Part shown: piece after piece, positions 36,896-46,165 of the stretch | Layout: each line of letters starts with the position of its first letter | Position numbering within the stretch: the stretch's first letter is position 1 | Source: JAADJA01 sp963840975 | Lineage (GTDB): Bacteria; Bacteroidota; Bacteroidia; Bacteroidales; JAADJA01 | Direction: 5' to 3' | Length of the DNA stretch: 64,000 nt | NCBI GenBank assembly: GCA_963840975.1 | Contig: CAWJBC010000015.1 | Span: forward strand, 1-64,000 | Program-made: the position numbers and the translations under genes | The notes under the pieces: generated by a model | The model's database searches: none | What the model was told of the DNA's origin: nothing | What the model saw: only the letters and a program-made list of their open reading frames with translations

Positions 36896-39800
36896 CTATC
36901 TAACCAAAGTGATCTTTCTGCTCACGGATCCTTTATCAGTTCTTACTTCCAAAAAATATACACCGTTGGCTTTGTCTGAAAGATCAATCTCGGCTTTGGT
37001 TCCGGTTGTGTTAAATGCTGTTTTATCAATTACCGGTTTCCCGTTGAAATCATAAATCCGTATCTGCAAAATACTGTCATCGGAAGTTACAGCTATCACA
37101 CCAGTGGTTGGATTGGGGAATATTTTTATGGTTTTTTCCTGAACTCCTTCGCGTACAGAGGTTACGGCTAATAATCTAACCTGAAACGAAGTATTTACCG
37201 GCAACGATTGGGTTTTTATATGAACCAAGCCAAGCTTAGTTATCGGATCATAAAACCAGCCATCAGGAGCCTGCTCCAATTCTTCGAAGGTAGTATATTC
37301 CATCAATCCAACATCATCTAACAACACACCATCAGGTTTAACATGAAAGTGAACTTCAAAAAGATTGGAACGGTTTTCCGGTTTTCCTTCATAGTTACCA
37401 AGGCTTTCACCAACAGTAATGACCACATCACCACTGTTTCCGAAAACAGGTCCTTCGGCTTCAATTAGTGTTTTGGAAAAGGCGCCGGTTCTGTGTTCGC
37501 GGGTAATTCCGTCATCTTCATAAAATTCAAATGATGAATAGCCGTGCGGATAAATATCAAAAGTAACGGGATCTTTCGGAAACTGATTGTCAAATAGCAT
37601 TTCGGGATACATTGGAACAATAGCTCCCGCTTTAACAAAGACCGGACATTTAGTAAGATCGGCAGGATAATCGTTCAGTGTAAGCGGGCCATCGTAAACC
37701 GTTCCGTTCCAGTAATCAATCCATTTTCCGGCGGGAAAATAAATGCTGTCGCGTTCCATTGCAGGCTTATAAACCGGTGCCACCAGCAACCATTCGCCAC
37801 TCATAAACTGGTATTGTGTAGTTTTATCAAGGTTTACCGGATCATCGGGAAATTCAAGAACCATCGCCCTTACTACCGGTGTACCCGTTTCATAGGCTTG
37901 ATTGCAGTAAGTATAAAGATAAGGAGTCAAACGCATTTTCAGCTTCAGGTAATTCCGGTTGATATTGGTTATGGTACTGCCATAGTTCCAGGGATGCTTA
38001 TCAGCCGAAGCCCAACCTGACATGCAGTACGTTACCGGAATGAAGGTTTTCCATTGCAAATCGCGGACATAAGTTGAACCGCTTCCACCAAAAATCCCAT
38101 CCACATCACTCGAAGCATAATTATAACCTGACAATCCTGATCCTATAAAAGTCGGAATATGGAACCGGATGTATTCAAAACTGCCTGACTGATCGCCACT
38201 CCAGACAACCGAATAGCGCTGTGTGCCCGCCCATCCGCAAACCGACCAGACAAAAGGCCTGTCATTGCAATTGCTTTCAATTCCATCATAAGCAGCCTTA
38301 CAAGCATTAAGGGCATTCAAATAACCCGATCCTACCCATGCCACATCCAGTTTACAAGCCCGTGTACCGGCTGTTCCAACTTCCCAGGCAATCTGGCTGA
38401 CACCATTTTCTGTCCACAGCCCTGTCCAGAAACCCCGATCATGCAGTTCAGAAACCACATTTGGCAAATCAGTGTATCCGCAACCATATCCGTCGTTCGG
38501 GAGTATCCAGCCTCCCGGCAGATCGTTGTCCCGATAAGGATCGGCAACCAGATCAACCACATCCATTGTAGTCTGTCCGTTCAGGTTATAGCAATCGGCA
38601 TCACCCAATTCAAGACCCCAGCGGGGAATCAAAGAAGGATGTCCGGTTAGCTCTGTGTATCCGTTCAGGATTTCTTTTAAAGAAGGTCCATAAAAATAAA
38701 AACAGTCGAAACGGTTTTCCTGCTGTGAGGTTCGTGTATAATCGTTGCTTCTGAAATCATATTCACCGGTTGCGAAGGTATTCCGGAAAGCACCGTATCC
38801 TTTTGTGCTCATATAAAAAGGCACCGGATTTGGAACAGCTCCGTTATCCCAGTTTTCCGTCTCTTTTGAAATTTTAATTTTGGTTCCCTTGTGTGAAAAA
38901 TAGCCATTCTGCATTCCCCCTCCGTAAAAATATTCACTTTCATCCGTTTCGAGGTATTGGAAAGTTCGGGTTCCGTAATCAAGCCCGGAGTATTCTTTCC
39001 AGATTTCGGTCATATTATCGCTTTTGTAAAGCTCAAACCTGAGCGGACTTTTGTAAGCCCGCAAAACCAGGTCATTTGTTGAAATTTTATAATAATCACC
39101 TTCATCCGACCAATTAATGCTGATCAGAGGAAAATCATAGCTTACGACAATGCTATTGCCAGCCGGGTTTGAAAAACTGCCATTCGGTGCCATCCAGATA
39201 CGGAACATACCGTCCTTGTAAAAGATTACCCTGACTTTGGTGCTTCCACAAGTAATCAGAGCAGTGCAGGTGTCAACACTGAAAGCAGTAATGTTGCCAA
39301 CCACATTCGACATACTGATCAATGTTTTAGTCAGTGTATCATTATTCATGTTTTCATCGCCAGTCAAGGAAGTAAAAAATTGGAAATGATAAGAACCCGA
39401 AGTGTTCATGTTTACAGGAGTAAACTCCAGATCGATGGTTTGGTTACTCAACAGAGGCGTTGTGCCAGCAGGAATAGTGACCGTTTCCTGCAGTATTCCT
39501 TCTAAAGAGTATGCAACTGTGAAATCTTGATTTATGTTTTCAGATCCATAATTCTTTACTCTGACAACGAGTGGTTCTGCCCAGGAATAATTATCAGGTG
39601 AATTTGCAGGAGCTACCAGTTTGGTAATTCCGGCGTCGTGATCGGTGTCAATGTAATAAACCGCACCATAAATGGTTCCGTTTAAAGTTCCTTTCGAGTC
39701 GTAGCAAATACTGCCGCTTCCTTCATCAAATTTATAATAGTGTTGAAGATTTGAATAGTTGGGATGGGATGAATTCACAGGTTGTCCTGCATATTGAAGG

Positions 39801-40312
39801 ATTACCGCATCGCTAATAACGATATTCCAAATCCTCAGTTCATCAAGCTTAGCCTTAAGTGAAGCATCATTGGTATTTTTGCTAATCCATTTCATCGGAA
39901 AATTGATAGAAGCACTCACCGAGCTGTTTAATACGCCATTGACATAGAGCTTCGAAACAGTTCCGTTATTGGTTATCGCAAGAGGTATCCATTGCCCTAT
40001 GGGACATATATAATTGAAGTACCAGTCGGCTACACCCGATTGAGTAAATCCCACTTTGTTTCCCCACCATTGCTCAATGCGTATCCCACTATTGCCATCG
40101 GTACTGGTGAGCAAGTGCTGGTAATTGTCGGTTTCGTTCTTGTTTACCATTACTTCCATCGTCCAGGGAGGAGCAATGTCAGTTCCGTTCAGTGCCACAA
40201 AATCGCCTTCGCCATTGAAGTCGAGAGAATATTGGGAAACTCCCGTTAAGCTGATGAACAAGAATATGCAGCTAATGAATATTCCTGATTTTGCTGACGT
40301 TATTATTTTCAT
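36896..40312 (-). CDS. Secreted GH31 glycosidase with LamG, CARDB-like and T9SS domains
   Basis: The 1138-residue enzyme has a signal peptide (ending TGVSQ), a LamG/concanavalin-like domain (~28-200), a CARDB-like Ig domain (~226-335), then a GH31 N-terminal beta-sandwich and (beta/alpha)8 barrel. The predicted nucleophile is Asp656 in KLDVAW and the acid/base Asp707 in WSGDQSG. A DUF5110 domain (~960-1035) and a T9SS type A sorting domain (~1065-1138, KIFPNPTTG) follow. GH31 enzymes cleave alpha-glucosides, alpha-xylosides or alpha-galactosides; specificity is not deducible here. It should be exported by T9SS and act at the cell surface on polysaccharide or glycoprotein glycans. Confidence 0.92.
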   Translation of the reverse strand: MKIITSAKSGIFISCIFLFISLTGVSQYSLDFNGEGDFVALNGTDIAPPWTMEVMVNKNETDNYQHLLTSTDGNSGIRIEQWWGNKVGFTQSGVADWYFNYICPIGQWIPLAITNNGTVSKLYVNGVLNSSVSASINFPMKWISKNTNDASLKAKLDELRIWNIVISDAVILQYAGQPVNSSHPNYSNLQHYYKFDEGSGSICYDSKGTLNGTIYGAVYYIDTDHDAGITKLVAPANSPDNYSWAEPLVVRVKNYGSENINQDFTVAYSLEGILQETVTIPAGTTPLLSNQTIDLEFTPVNMNTSGSYHFQFFTSLTGDENMNNDTLTKTLISMSNVVGNITAFSVDTCTALITCGSTKVRVIFYKDGMFRIWMAPNGSFSNPAGNSIVVSYDFPLISINWSDEGDYYKISTNDLVLRAYKSPLRFELYKSDNMTEIWKEYSGLDYGTRTFQYLETDESEYFYGGGMQNGYFSHKGTKIKISKETENWDNGAVPNPVPFYMSTKGYGAFRNTFATGEYDFRSNDYTRTSQQENRFDCFYFYGPSLKEILNGYTELTGHPSLIPRWGLELGDADCYNLNGQTTMDVVDLVADPYRDNDLPGGWILPNDGYGCGYTDLPNVVSELHDRGFWTGLWTENGVSQIAWEVGTAGTRACKLDVAWVGSGYLNALNACKAAYDGIESNCNDRPFVWSVCGWAGTQRYSVVWSGDQSGSFEYIRFHIPTFIGSGLSGYNYASSDVDGIFGGSGSTYVRDLQWKTFIPVTYCMSGWASADKHPWNYGSTITNINRNYLKLKMRLTPYLYTYCNQAYETGTPVVRAMVLEFPDDPVNLDKTTQYQFMSGEWLLVAPVYKPAMERDSIYFPAGKWIDYWNGTVYDGPLTLNDYPADLTKCPVFVKAGAIVPMYPEMLFDNQFPKDPVTFDIYPHGYSSFEFYEDDGITREHRTGAFSKTLIEAEGPVFGNSGDVVITVGESLGNYEGKPENRSNLFEVHFHVKPDGVLLDDVGLMEYTTFEELEQAPDGWFYDPITKLGLVHIKTQSLPVNTSFQVRLLAVTSVREGVQEKTIKIFPNPTTGVIAVTSDDSILQIRIYDFNGKPVIDKTAFNTTGTKAEIDLSDKANGVYFLEVRTDKGSVSRKITLVR

Positions 40313-40367
40313 TTGCTAATATTTTCTGATGTAAAGATAAAAACAATTTTCAGGATTATATTCACCA

Positions 40368-40401
40368 TTTGGTGAAGTCTATATTTAAATTACTAAATTT
40401 G
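40368..40401 (+). promoter_or_regulatory. Promoter of the MNT/HEPN operon with overlapping small palindrome
   Basis: TTTG (40368-40371) and TAAATTTG (40394-40401) are 22 bp apart and fit the Bacteroidota -33/-7 pattern. The -33 lies inside CACCA-TT-TGGTG, a possible operator for autoregulation. Confidence 0.5.
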
Positions 40402-40435
40402 CCTTATAATAAATTGCTTAATCTCAGGCGAGTGT

Positions 40436-40750
40436 ATGATAGTTGATATTGAAAATAAAAAAGACATCAAGCGTCATGTTTTGGAGTGTTTGGCTTGTGA
40501 AGCGGAAATAAGCAAAATAATAATTTTCGGGTCATTCAACCACTCTGATAACCCAAGAGATATTGATATCGCTATTTTCCAGGATAGTGATCAGTCTTAT
40601 CTTACACTTTCTTTAAAGTATCGTAAACTAATGAGAGGTTTAGCTAAAATAATCCCTTTGGATGTCATACCTTTAAGAGCAGGACATTCGACTCATTGGT
40701 TCTTAAAAGAAATTGATTCAGGAGAATTAATTTATGAAAGAGGAAACTAA
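40436..40750 (+). CDS. MNT-type nucleotidyltransferase (antitoxin of a HEPN/MNT pair)
   Basis: The 104-residue minimal nucleotidyltransferase has the GS motif (Gly32, Ser33) and DxD (Asp42, Asp44) in FGSFNHSDNPRDIDIAIF, with a third acidic residue in PLDVIPL (Asp76). Such MNT proteins neutralise the adjacent HEPN RNase, in known cases by AMPylating it. The gene overlaps the HEPN reading frame by 17 bp, a typical operon layout. All catalytic residues are present. Confidence 0.88.
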   Translation: MIVDIENKKDIKRHVLECLACEAEISKIIIFGSFNHSDNPRDIDIAIFQDSDQSYLTLSLKYRKLMRGLAKIIPLDVIPLRAGHSTHWFLKEIDSGELIYERGN

Positions 40751-41440
40751 ATCCTGGATCAAATATGCCAATGAAAACTTAGATTCTGCTAAGGTTTTAT
40801 TAGAAAGTGAGCTTTATAATCCCTGTTTGCAGAATGTACAGCAGTGTGTTGAGAAATCACTCAAGGCACTGTTAGTGGAACATTCAATTATTTTCTACAA
40901 AACACATCGAATTTCAGACCTTAAAACCACCTTAGTGAAACTTTCAAAATAACTTCCTCGAAACTCGTTTGATATTTTGCATTTCAAATCAAAATCAATG
41001 GAATAAGATTCTGAGTAATAAAGGAATATGTGATAATAATTTCGTCCCTATGGGACTTGATTATCTTTCGCTAAAAATTCTACCAATATTCTGTCCGCCA
41101 ACTGGCGGACTATCCCGTCAGGGATAACATATTGGTAGAAAGAAATATAAAAATTTGAATAAGTCCCGGAGGGACGATATAGTAATTATCTTGATGTTGT
41201 AGATTGGTTATCTTCAACTTTTGAAACGAGGAATTATTTTAGCATCTTAACTTAGAAAACAACTTGATACCAATTGAAATAAACGATGAAGAATGTGAGT
41301 TTTTGGATTCAATATACTTACCTTCAAAATATCCCATATCAAGTGTTTTACCCGATTATAATCCGGATAATGCAATTTGTGAAGCCGGTATTAATATCGC
41401 TGAAAAGGTATTTTTATATATTGAAAAAAGATTAACTTAA
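40734..41440 (+). pseudogene. HEPN-domain toxin gene split by a MITE-like insertion
   Basis: The first 72 codons (40734-40952) give a HEPN start (WIKYANENLDSAKVLLES, CLQNVQQCVEKSLKALLVEH, KTHRISDL) that stops just inside the element at 40944-41245. After the element the frame resumes at 41246 with HLNLENNLIPIEINDEE and continues through FLDSIYLPSKYP to EKVFLYIEKRLT and a stop at 41438-41440. This is exactly the missing C-terminal part of a HEPN protein. Removing the element and one CTT copy would restore an uninterrupted ~131-residue gene. The toxin is therefore inactivated by transposition. Confidence 0.85.
40944..41245. mobile_element. MITE-like element, copy 2 (inside the HEPN gene)
   Basis: This 302-bp copy shares ends, palindromes and most of its interior with copy 1 at 36616-36877; the length difference is a ~40-bp stretch near 40990-41040. 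Left end TCAAAATAACTTCCTCG and right end CGAGGAATTATTTTAGCAT form imperfect terminal inverted repeats. CTT occurs immediately outside both ends and may be a 3-bp target duplication. It has no coding capacity. Confidence 0.85.
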
Positions 41441-41529
41441 ATCAGCTTTATACCCAAACATAATCCAATTGAAAGAGTATATTGAAGTACCTCATTGAAG
41501 AATTGGATCTTTTCTTCTTTTACGTAAAA

Positions 41530-43020
41530 CTATTGAACAATCACTTTCCCGGAAGTAATCTTCTCTGTTTTTAAAACCAACTGATACAAATACATTCCGG
41601 ATAACAGATTCCTGCAATTTACTTCTGTTTTGAACCTGGCGATCTGTTCGGCTATAACAATGTTGCCTACAAGATCAGTCACGATAAGTTTCGCAGGCAG
41701 ATTTTCAGGGTTATTAACTTCAATGAAAAAAGATTCATTAGCAGGATTGGGAAAGAGAGATATCTCTGAATCTGCTTTAATTACTTCCTTTTCGCTTAAA
41801 AGTAAAGAATCGCAATTGTAAGGTGTTCCCCATTCGGTATCGCCTTTTTTATAATACATTAATTTATGATAATTAAATATATTTACAAATCCTGCTGCTT
41901 CCCAGTAAGGTCCGCCAATACCAGCAATATAATATTCATCAGGTACACCATCTATCATTAATTGTCCATAACATGAATCTGAAGCTATAAAAATGTAATC
42001 AACCGGAACGATCTTCATTTGTAATCCTGATTGAAATATTCCATTCATTAAAAATTGCATGTCTCCTGCGCCAGGATAAAATGCCGGTTCATCGGGCAAT
42101 ACATCAAAAAACGAATTTTCCAAAGGAATAACCATTACAGATGTATCATGGTGGGAAGTGACAATCAGATTCGTTCCAGTCTCTATTGTATTACGCGTGC
42201 AAACTTCAACTGAATACGCAACAGTATCACCCATGGGATAGAGGTATTTATCGAGAACTCTGACTATTTTCTCTGTTGAATTCGCGTTCCAGGGGGGATT
42301 ACTAAAATAATACAAAAGGGAATGAATCTCATCACCGATATTATAGTTGAAGGTTTCGCTCCATGTCAGGTTTTGAAAACCAATGTAAGGATTGGAAATT
42401 CCAATTAAATCATAACTCCCGAAATATTCGTACAATACTCCTGATTCATTTAAATCGGGATAGAGATAAAAGTTTAAAGCGCGAACCATGCCATATTCCT
42501 TGCTTATCTTAAGAACCTCCTGATTTATTGGATGGCTGATGTTATTGCCTCCTGAGTTTTTTAACTGGAAAGTAAAAGTTTTTACTGAATCCGTTATACC
42601 AAGAAATGATTCAACCGAAACCAAACCAAGAGTGCTTTCGATGTAGTTTCCATTGGAATATCTGAAACACTCCCAGGATTCACCCGCCAAAGCTGCTGTT
42701 TTTATTCGGATAGTGTCGTTGTTTTTATTGAAAAAGAGGTTGTCACCGTCGGGACATACAATTACATATTTTCCAAGCCATGAAGGTTTCCCGTTAAGGT
42801 AACATTCGAAATTACCTGAATTCCTTAACGTCCTGAAATTAAAATACCAGGCTGTATCGCCGGAATAGAATACAGAATCAATCCTGATGGCTTTATATCC
42901 ATAAAGGTTTTCGAACATGCATTCCCTGCCTGTGCTAACTGAATTATAAGATTGTGCGGTTAAGATTTGAATAAAACTAGCGAGCAAAACTAATTGGATA
43001 AATATTCTTTTTGGTTCCAT
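41530..43020 (-). CDS. T9SS cargo protein of unknown function
   Basis: The 496-residue protein has a signal peptide (LVLLASFIQILTAQ) and a T9SS type A sorting domain at the end (~415-496: SLFPNPANESFFIEV, VTDLVGNIV, SGKVIVQ). The ~390 residues between look beta-rich (GDTAWYFNFRTLRN, GDNLFFNKNNDTIRI) without a recognised domain. Homologous-looking proteins in Bacteroidota are annotated only as T9SS type A sorting domain-containing. A -7-like TAATTTTG lies on the minus strand at 43037-43044. It is expected at the cell surface or secreted. Confidence 0.8.
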   Translation of the reverse strand: MEPKRIFIQLVLLASFIQILTAQSYNSVSTGRECMFENLYGYKAIRIDSVFYSGDTAWYFNFRTLRNSGNFECYLNGKPSWLGKYVIVCPDGDNLFFNKNNDTIRIKTAALAGESWECFRYSNGNYIESTLGLVSVESFLGITDSVKTFTFQLKNSGGNNISHPINQEVLKISKEYGMVRALNFYLYPDLNESGVLYEYFGSYDLIGISNPYIGFQNLTWSETFNYNIGDEIHSLLYYFSNPPWNANSTEKIVRVLDKYLYPMGDTVAYSVEVCTRNTIETGTNLIVTSHHDTSVMVIPLENSFFDVLPDEPAFYPGAGDMQFLMNGIFQSGLQMKIVPVDYIFIASDSCYGQLMIDGVPDEYYIAGIGGPYWEAAGFVNIFNYHKLMYYKKGDTEWGTPYNCDSLLLSEKEVIKADSEISLFPNPANESFFIEVNNPENLPAKLIVTDLVGNIVIAEQIARFKTEVNCRNLLSGMYLYQLVLKTEKITSGKVIVQ

Positions 43021-43134
43021 AAAAAATATTTTTTCTCAAAATTAAAAAAAAAAATTGCAAAAAAACTTGACAACGCATATTAAAATATTGTATCATTGCA
43101 ATATCATTTTAATATCATATTAAATTTAAACAAC

Positions 43135-44001
43135 ATGAAAACAGAAAAAGATTTTAAAGCAAAGTCGGGCTATATGGCCCTTTTTATCCTGCTTGTGCTT
43201 ATTGTAGCTATGGTACTTGTACTCATTTTTGTCCCGGGAGTCTTCAATAAAGTCTTTGCCGGTGTGGTTCTTTTCGTTAGCGTATTTTGTTTGGGTGGAT
43301 TTTCAATTGTAAATCCTAACGAATCGAGTGTTATGGTTCTTTTCGGAGCTTACAAAGGAACCATCAAAGAAAATGGATTCTGGTGGGTAAATCCCTTCTT
43401 TACTCGTAAGAAAATCTCACTTCGCGCCCGCAATCTTGACAGCGAACCCATTAAAGTGAATGATAAGATCGGTAATCCGGTTATGATTGGAGTTGTTTTG
43501 GTCTGGAAGGTTGAAGATACCTTTAAGGCTGCCTTTGAAGTAGATGACTATGAACATTTTGTAACCATCCAAAGTGAGGCAGCGGTACGTAAAATGGCAG
43601 GAGAATTTCCTTATGATAACCTCGAAGACGAAGATGCAAAAATTACCCTGCGCGGCGGCAAGGAGGAAGTCAACAAACTGCTTGAGGACGAGATAACGGA
43701 AAGGCTTACCATTGCAGGGATCAAGGTCATTGAAGCCCGGATCAATTACCTGGCTTATGCACAGGAAATCGCCAGCGCCATGCTAAGGCGTCAGCAGGCA
43801 ACTGCAGTGGTGGCAGCCAGATTTAAGATTGTTGAAGGCGCAGTAAGCATGGTTGAAATGGCGCTTGAACATTTGTCGAAAAAGCAAATTATTGATCTTG
43901 ATGAGGAAAAAAAGGCTGCCATGGTCAGCAACCTGATGGTTGTACTGTGTTCGGATAAAGATGTCACTCCGATTGTGAATGCAGGAACTCTGCATCATTA
44001 A
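43135..44001 (+). CDS. SPFH/Band-7 domain membrane protein
   Basis: The 288-residue protein from the ATG at 43135 has two adjacent membrane segments (~13-35 and ~40-58) and then an SPFH domain (VNPNESSVMVLFGAYKGTIKENGFWWVNPF...VNDKIGNPVMIGVVLVWKV). A coiled-coil-prone segment (EEVNKLLEDEITERLTIAGI...LRRQQATAVVAARFKIVEGA) follows. SPFH proteins oligomerise into membrane microdomain scaffolds or act as protease regulators. It heads a three-gene run with a two-helix membrane protein and a ribbon-helix-helix protein, which is a recurrent arrangement in Bacteroidota. Confidence 0.9.
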   Translation: MKTEKDFKAKSGYMALFILLVLIVAMVLVLIFVPGVFNKVFAGVVLFVSVFCLGGFSIVNPNESSVMVLFGAYKGTIKENGFWWVNPFFTRKKISLRARNLDSEPIKVNDKIGNPVMIGVVLVWKVEDTFKAAFEVDDYEHFVTIQSEAAVRKMAGEFPYDNLEDEDAKITLRGGKEEVNKLLEDEITERLTIAGIKVIEARINYLAYAQEIASAMLRRQQATAVVAARFKIVEGAVSMVEMALEHLSKKQIIDLDEEKKAAMVSNLMVVLCSDKDVTPIVNAGTLHH

Positions 44002-44022
44002 AACCTGAAATTTTAATTTCAA

Positions 44023-44565
44023 ATGGAGAAAAAGTTTTTTACCGAAATACAAAAATTTAGTCCATCCTTTACTGGGTTCTTTTTATTGCCTGTCTGGGGT
44101 GTGGTCAACATAATCTTTGGAATCGGGCTTTACAAGCAGCTTGGTCAAGGGCAACCCTGGGGCGATGAACCCATGTCGGATATGGGTTTAATCATTGTAA
44201 CCATTGCCGTCAATATCATTTTAATTGGAACATCTTTACTGATGTTAAAGATTAAAATGATAGTAGAGATTAGAGAAACCGGTTTGTTTTACCGTTACCC
44301 GCCTTTCATCATCAAAGAAAAAAAAATCAGCAATGAGGAAATTGAACGCTTTGAGGTGAGGCAATATAAACCAATACAGGAATATGGTGGTTGGGGCGTT
44401 CGGCAACGAACGCACAAGTTGCAGGAGAAAGGTATAGCATATAATGTCAGGGGAAATATTGGTTTGCAACTTTTTTTAAAAAATGGCGATAAAATACTTT
44501 TCGGAACGCAGCGAAAAGAAGCCATTACCTCTGCTATGAGTAAAATGATGGGAGGAAGGGGGTAA
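44023..44565 (+). CDS. Two-helix membrane protein with PH-like cytoplasmic domain
   Basis: The 180-residue protein has two transmembrane segments (~15-36 and ~52-78). A soluble C-terminal part (~80-180) follows, with the strand pattern MIVEIRETGLFYRYPPF, IERFEVRQYKPI and QLFLKNGDKILFGTQRKE, resembling bacterial PH-like membrane proteins. No catalytic residue is evident. It sits between the SPFH and ribbon-helix-helix genes with 21-bp and 2-bp gaps, so the three are probably one operon and one functional unit at the membrane. Confidence 0.75.
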   Translation: MEKKFFTEIQKFSPSFTGFFLLPVWGVVNIIFGIGLYKQLGQGQPWGDEPMSDMGLIIVTIAVNIILIGTSLLMLKIKMIVEIRETGLFYRYPPFIIKEKKISNEEIERFEVRQYKPIQEYGGWGVRQRTHKLQEKGIAYNVRGNIGLQLFLKNGDKILFGTQRKEAITSAMSKMMGGRG

Positions 44566-44567
44566 TC

Positions 44568-44744
44568 ATGTCGAAAAAGAAACCATTTGTTTTACGGATT
44601 GATCCGGAAATTCTTGCCGCTATCGAAAAATGGGCCGCTGATGAATTCAGAAGTGTGAACGGTCAGTTGGAGTGGATCATCAGCAAAGGATTAAAAGAAG
44701 CAGGCAGGTATAGTCCAAAAGGAAAAGAGGGTGAGGGGAATTGA
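44568..44744 (+). CDS. Small ribbon-helix-helix (Arc-like) protein
   Basis: A 58-residue ORF starts two bases after the membrane-protein stop codon. It reads KKKPFVLRIDPEILAAIEKW then ADEFRSVNGQLEWIISKGLK, a beta-strand plus two helices matching the ribbon-helix-helix fold of Arc/MetJ-type repressors. It likely dimerises and binds DNA, possibly autoregulating the SPFH operon. It ends with a basic tail. Confidence 0.8.
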   Translation: MSKKKPFVLRIDPEILAAIEKWAADEFRSVNGQLEWIISKGLKEAGRYSPKGKEGEGN

Positions 44745-44875
44745 ACAAGGTGTTTTCTCCAATATGAGTTGTATTACATTTATCCATTCGTAGCTATGAC
44801 TATGTCTAAAATTTGGACATAGCCACAATATAAAATCAAAGGTTTTTAATATTTAACTATTTTTGCGCCTTCATG

Positions 44876-44963
44876 GAGAGTTGCCGGAGCGGTCGAACGG
44901 GGCAGTCTCGAAAACTGTTGATCTGCATTGCGGATCCGAGGGTTCGAATCCCTCACTCTCCGC
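44876..44963 (+). tRNA. tRNA-Ser (anticodon CGA)
   Basis: Acceptor arms GGAGAGT and ACTCTCC pair fully. The anticodon loop CTCGAAA gives CGA, a long variable arm (GATCTGC...GCGGATC) marks a class II tRNA, and the T-loop is GGTTCGAATCC. CCA is not encoded. A -7 box TATTTTTG lies at 44859-44866. Confidence 0.95.
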
Positions 44964-45027
44964 TTTCTTTTTGATGGGATATATATTCCTTTCATTTGCA
45001 ATGATCCCTACATAAAATCATGGCTTC

Positions 45028-45811
45028 ATGAAAAATCTGCCTTTAACTATTCTCCCTTTTTCCCTGATTAGCCTGATTTCTTTTTTCACCATTTTCTTCC
45101 CTTAAGGCACAGGATTTAATTTTCAACAAAGGTTACATTACCGGGCTGATGTATAAAGTCAACAATCACCAGGTTGAAACCAATGGAAATAAAGTAAACC
45201 GAAACTGGAAGCAGTCAACCTTTTACACCGGAATAATGGCTTTTTACCAGGTAACTCATGATCCCAAATTGCTTGAGCAAGCACAAACGTGGGCGACAAA
45301 GAATGACTGGAATATTGGAAATGAAATATTCTTCCCTGCAAACAGGTTGACATGTACTCAGACTTATCTGCAAATTTTTCTGGAACAACATGATTCCGGG
45401 ATGATTAAGAATACAAGAAAATATTTGGATGCTGAACTCAGGATCACCGAACCTGCTTACCTCCGGGGTTGGTATTATGTAGATGCTCTTTATGTCGGGA
45501 TACCATCTTTCATGATGATGTCAGCCATAACTGGTGAAAATAATTATGCTAAATATGGAGATCGGGTTTTCTGGGAATTAGCCGATGAATTGTTCGATAA
45601 CCACGAGGGACTTTTTTATCGTGACAGTGAAGCCCGGTTTAACGAAAAAAGTATGAATGGTAAAAAAGTCCTCTGGTCGCGGGGCAATGGCTGGGTAATA
45701 GCAAGCCTCCCGCGAATTTTACCCTATCTTCCAAATGATGATCCCAATAAAAAACGCTATACCGAATTGTTACAGAATATGGCTGTCTCCCTTATCCAGA
45801 CGCCAGGGTGA
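45028..45811 (+). CDS. GH88/105 unsaturated glycuronyl hydrolase, N-terminal part; frameshifted
   Basis: The ATG at 45028 opens a signal peptide (LPLTILPFSLISLIS) whose frame fails after a six-T run (45081-45086). Removing one T joins it to SPFSSLKAQ and then LIFNKGYITGLMYKV and the (alpha/alpha)6-barrel body read from 45149. Visible motifs are WKQSTFYTGIMAFYQ, the YVDALYVGIPSF segment and LWSRGNGWV, typical of GH105/GH88 enzymes that remove unsaturated uronic acid ends left by polysaccharide lyases. The frame stops at 45811 after SLIQTPG; the rest continues in the next frame. Secreted or periplasmic. Confidence 0.8.
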
Positions 45812-46130
45812 GGATGGATTATGGAGAACAAATCTTGCAGATTATGACGAGTTCCCGATGCCTGAATCGAGTGGCACCGCCTTTTTTACTTATGCAATGG
45901 CATGGGGAATAAACAATGGAATACTGGAAAAGGACGTCTTTGAGCCAGTTGTCAGAAAGGCCTGGCAGGGCTTATGCTCCGTTGTCAGTGATGAAGGAAA
46001 AGTCTGCTGGGGACAAGCCGAGGCCAGAAAACCAGGAAAAGTCAATAAAGAAGATTCTGATGAATTTGTTTCAGGGGCGTTTCTTCTTGCAGGAAGTGAG
46101 ATGCTCAAACTTATTGAAAATTCAAAATAA
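45735..46130 (+). CDS. GH88/105 hydrolase, C-terminal part; frameshifted
   Basis: Only the residues from about 45800 onward are meaningful. They continue the upstream domain with RQGEDGLWRTNLADY, PESSGTAFFTYAMAWGINNG and GQAEARKPG, and end at 46130 after LLAGSEMLKLIE. A single surplus base near 45796-45806 explains the break. Joined with the upstream part and after removing one T from the 45081-45086 run, the product would be a normal ~365-residue GH105 protein. It converges on the S9 peptidase gene. Confidence 0.8.
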   Translation: MMIPIKNAIPNCYRIWLSPLSRRQGEDGLWRTNLADYDEFPMPESSGTAFFTYAMAWGINNGILEKDVFEPVVRKAWQGLCSVVSDEGKVCWGQAEARKPGKVNKEDSDEFVSGAFLLAGSEMLKLIENSK

Positions 46131-46165
46131 AAAAGTAAAATAATTCAATTCCGGAGGAAAATATT

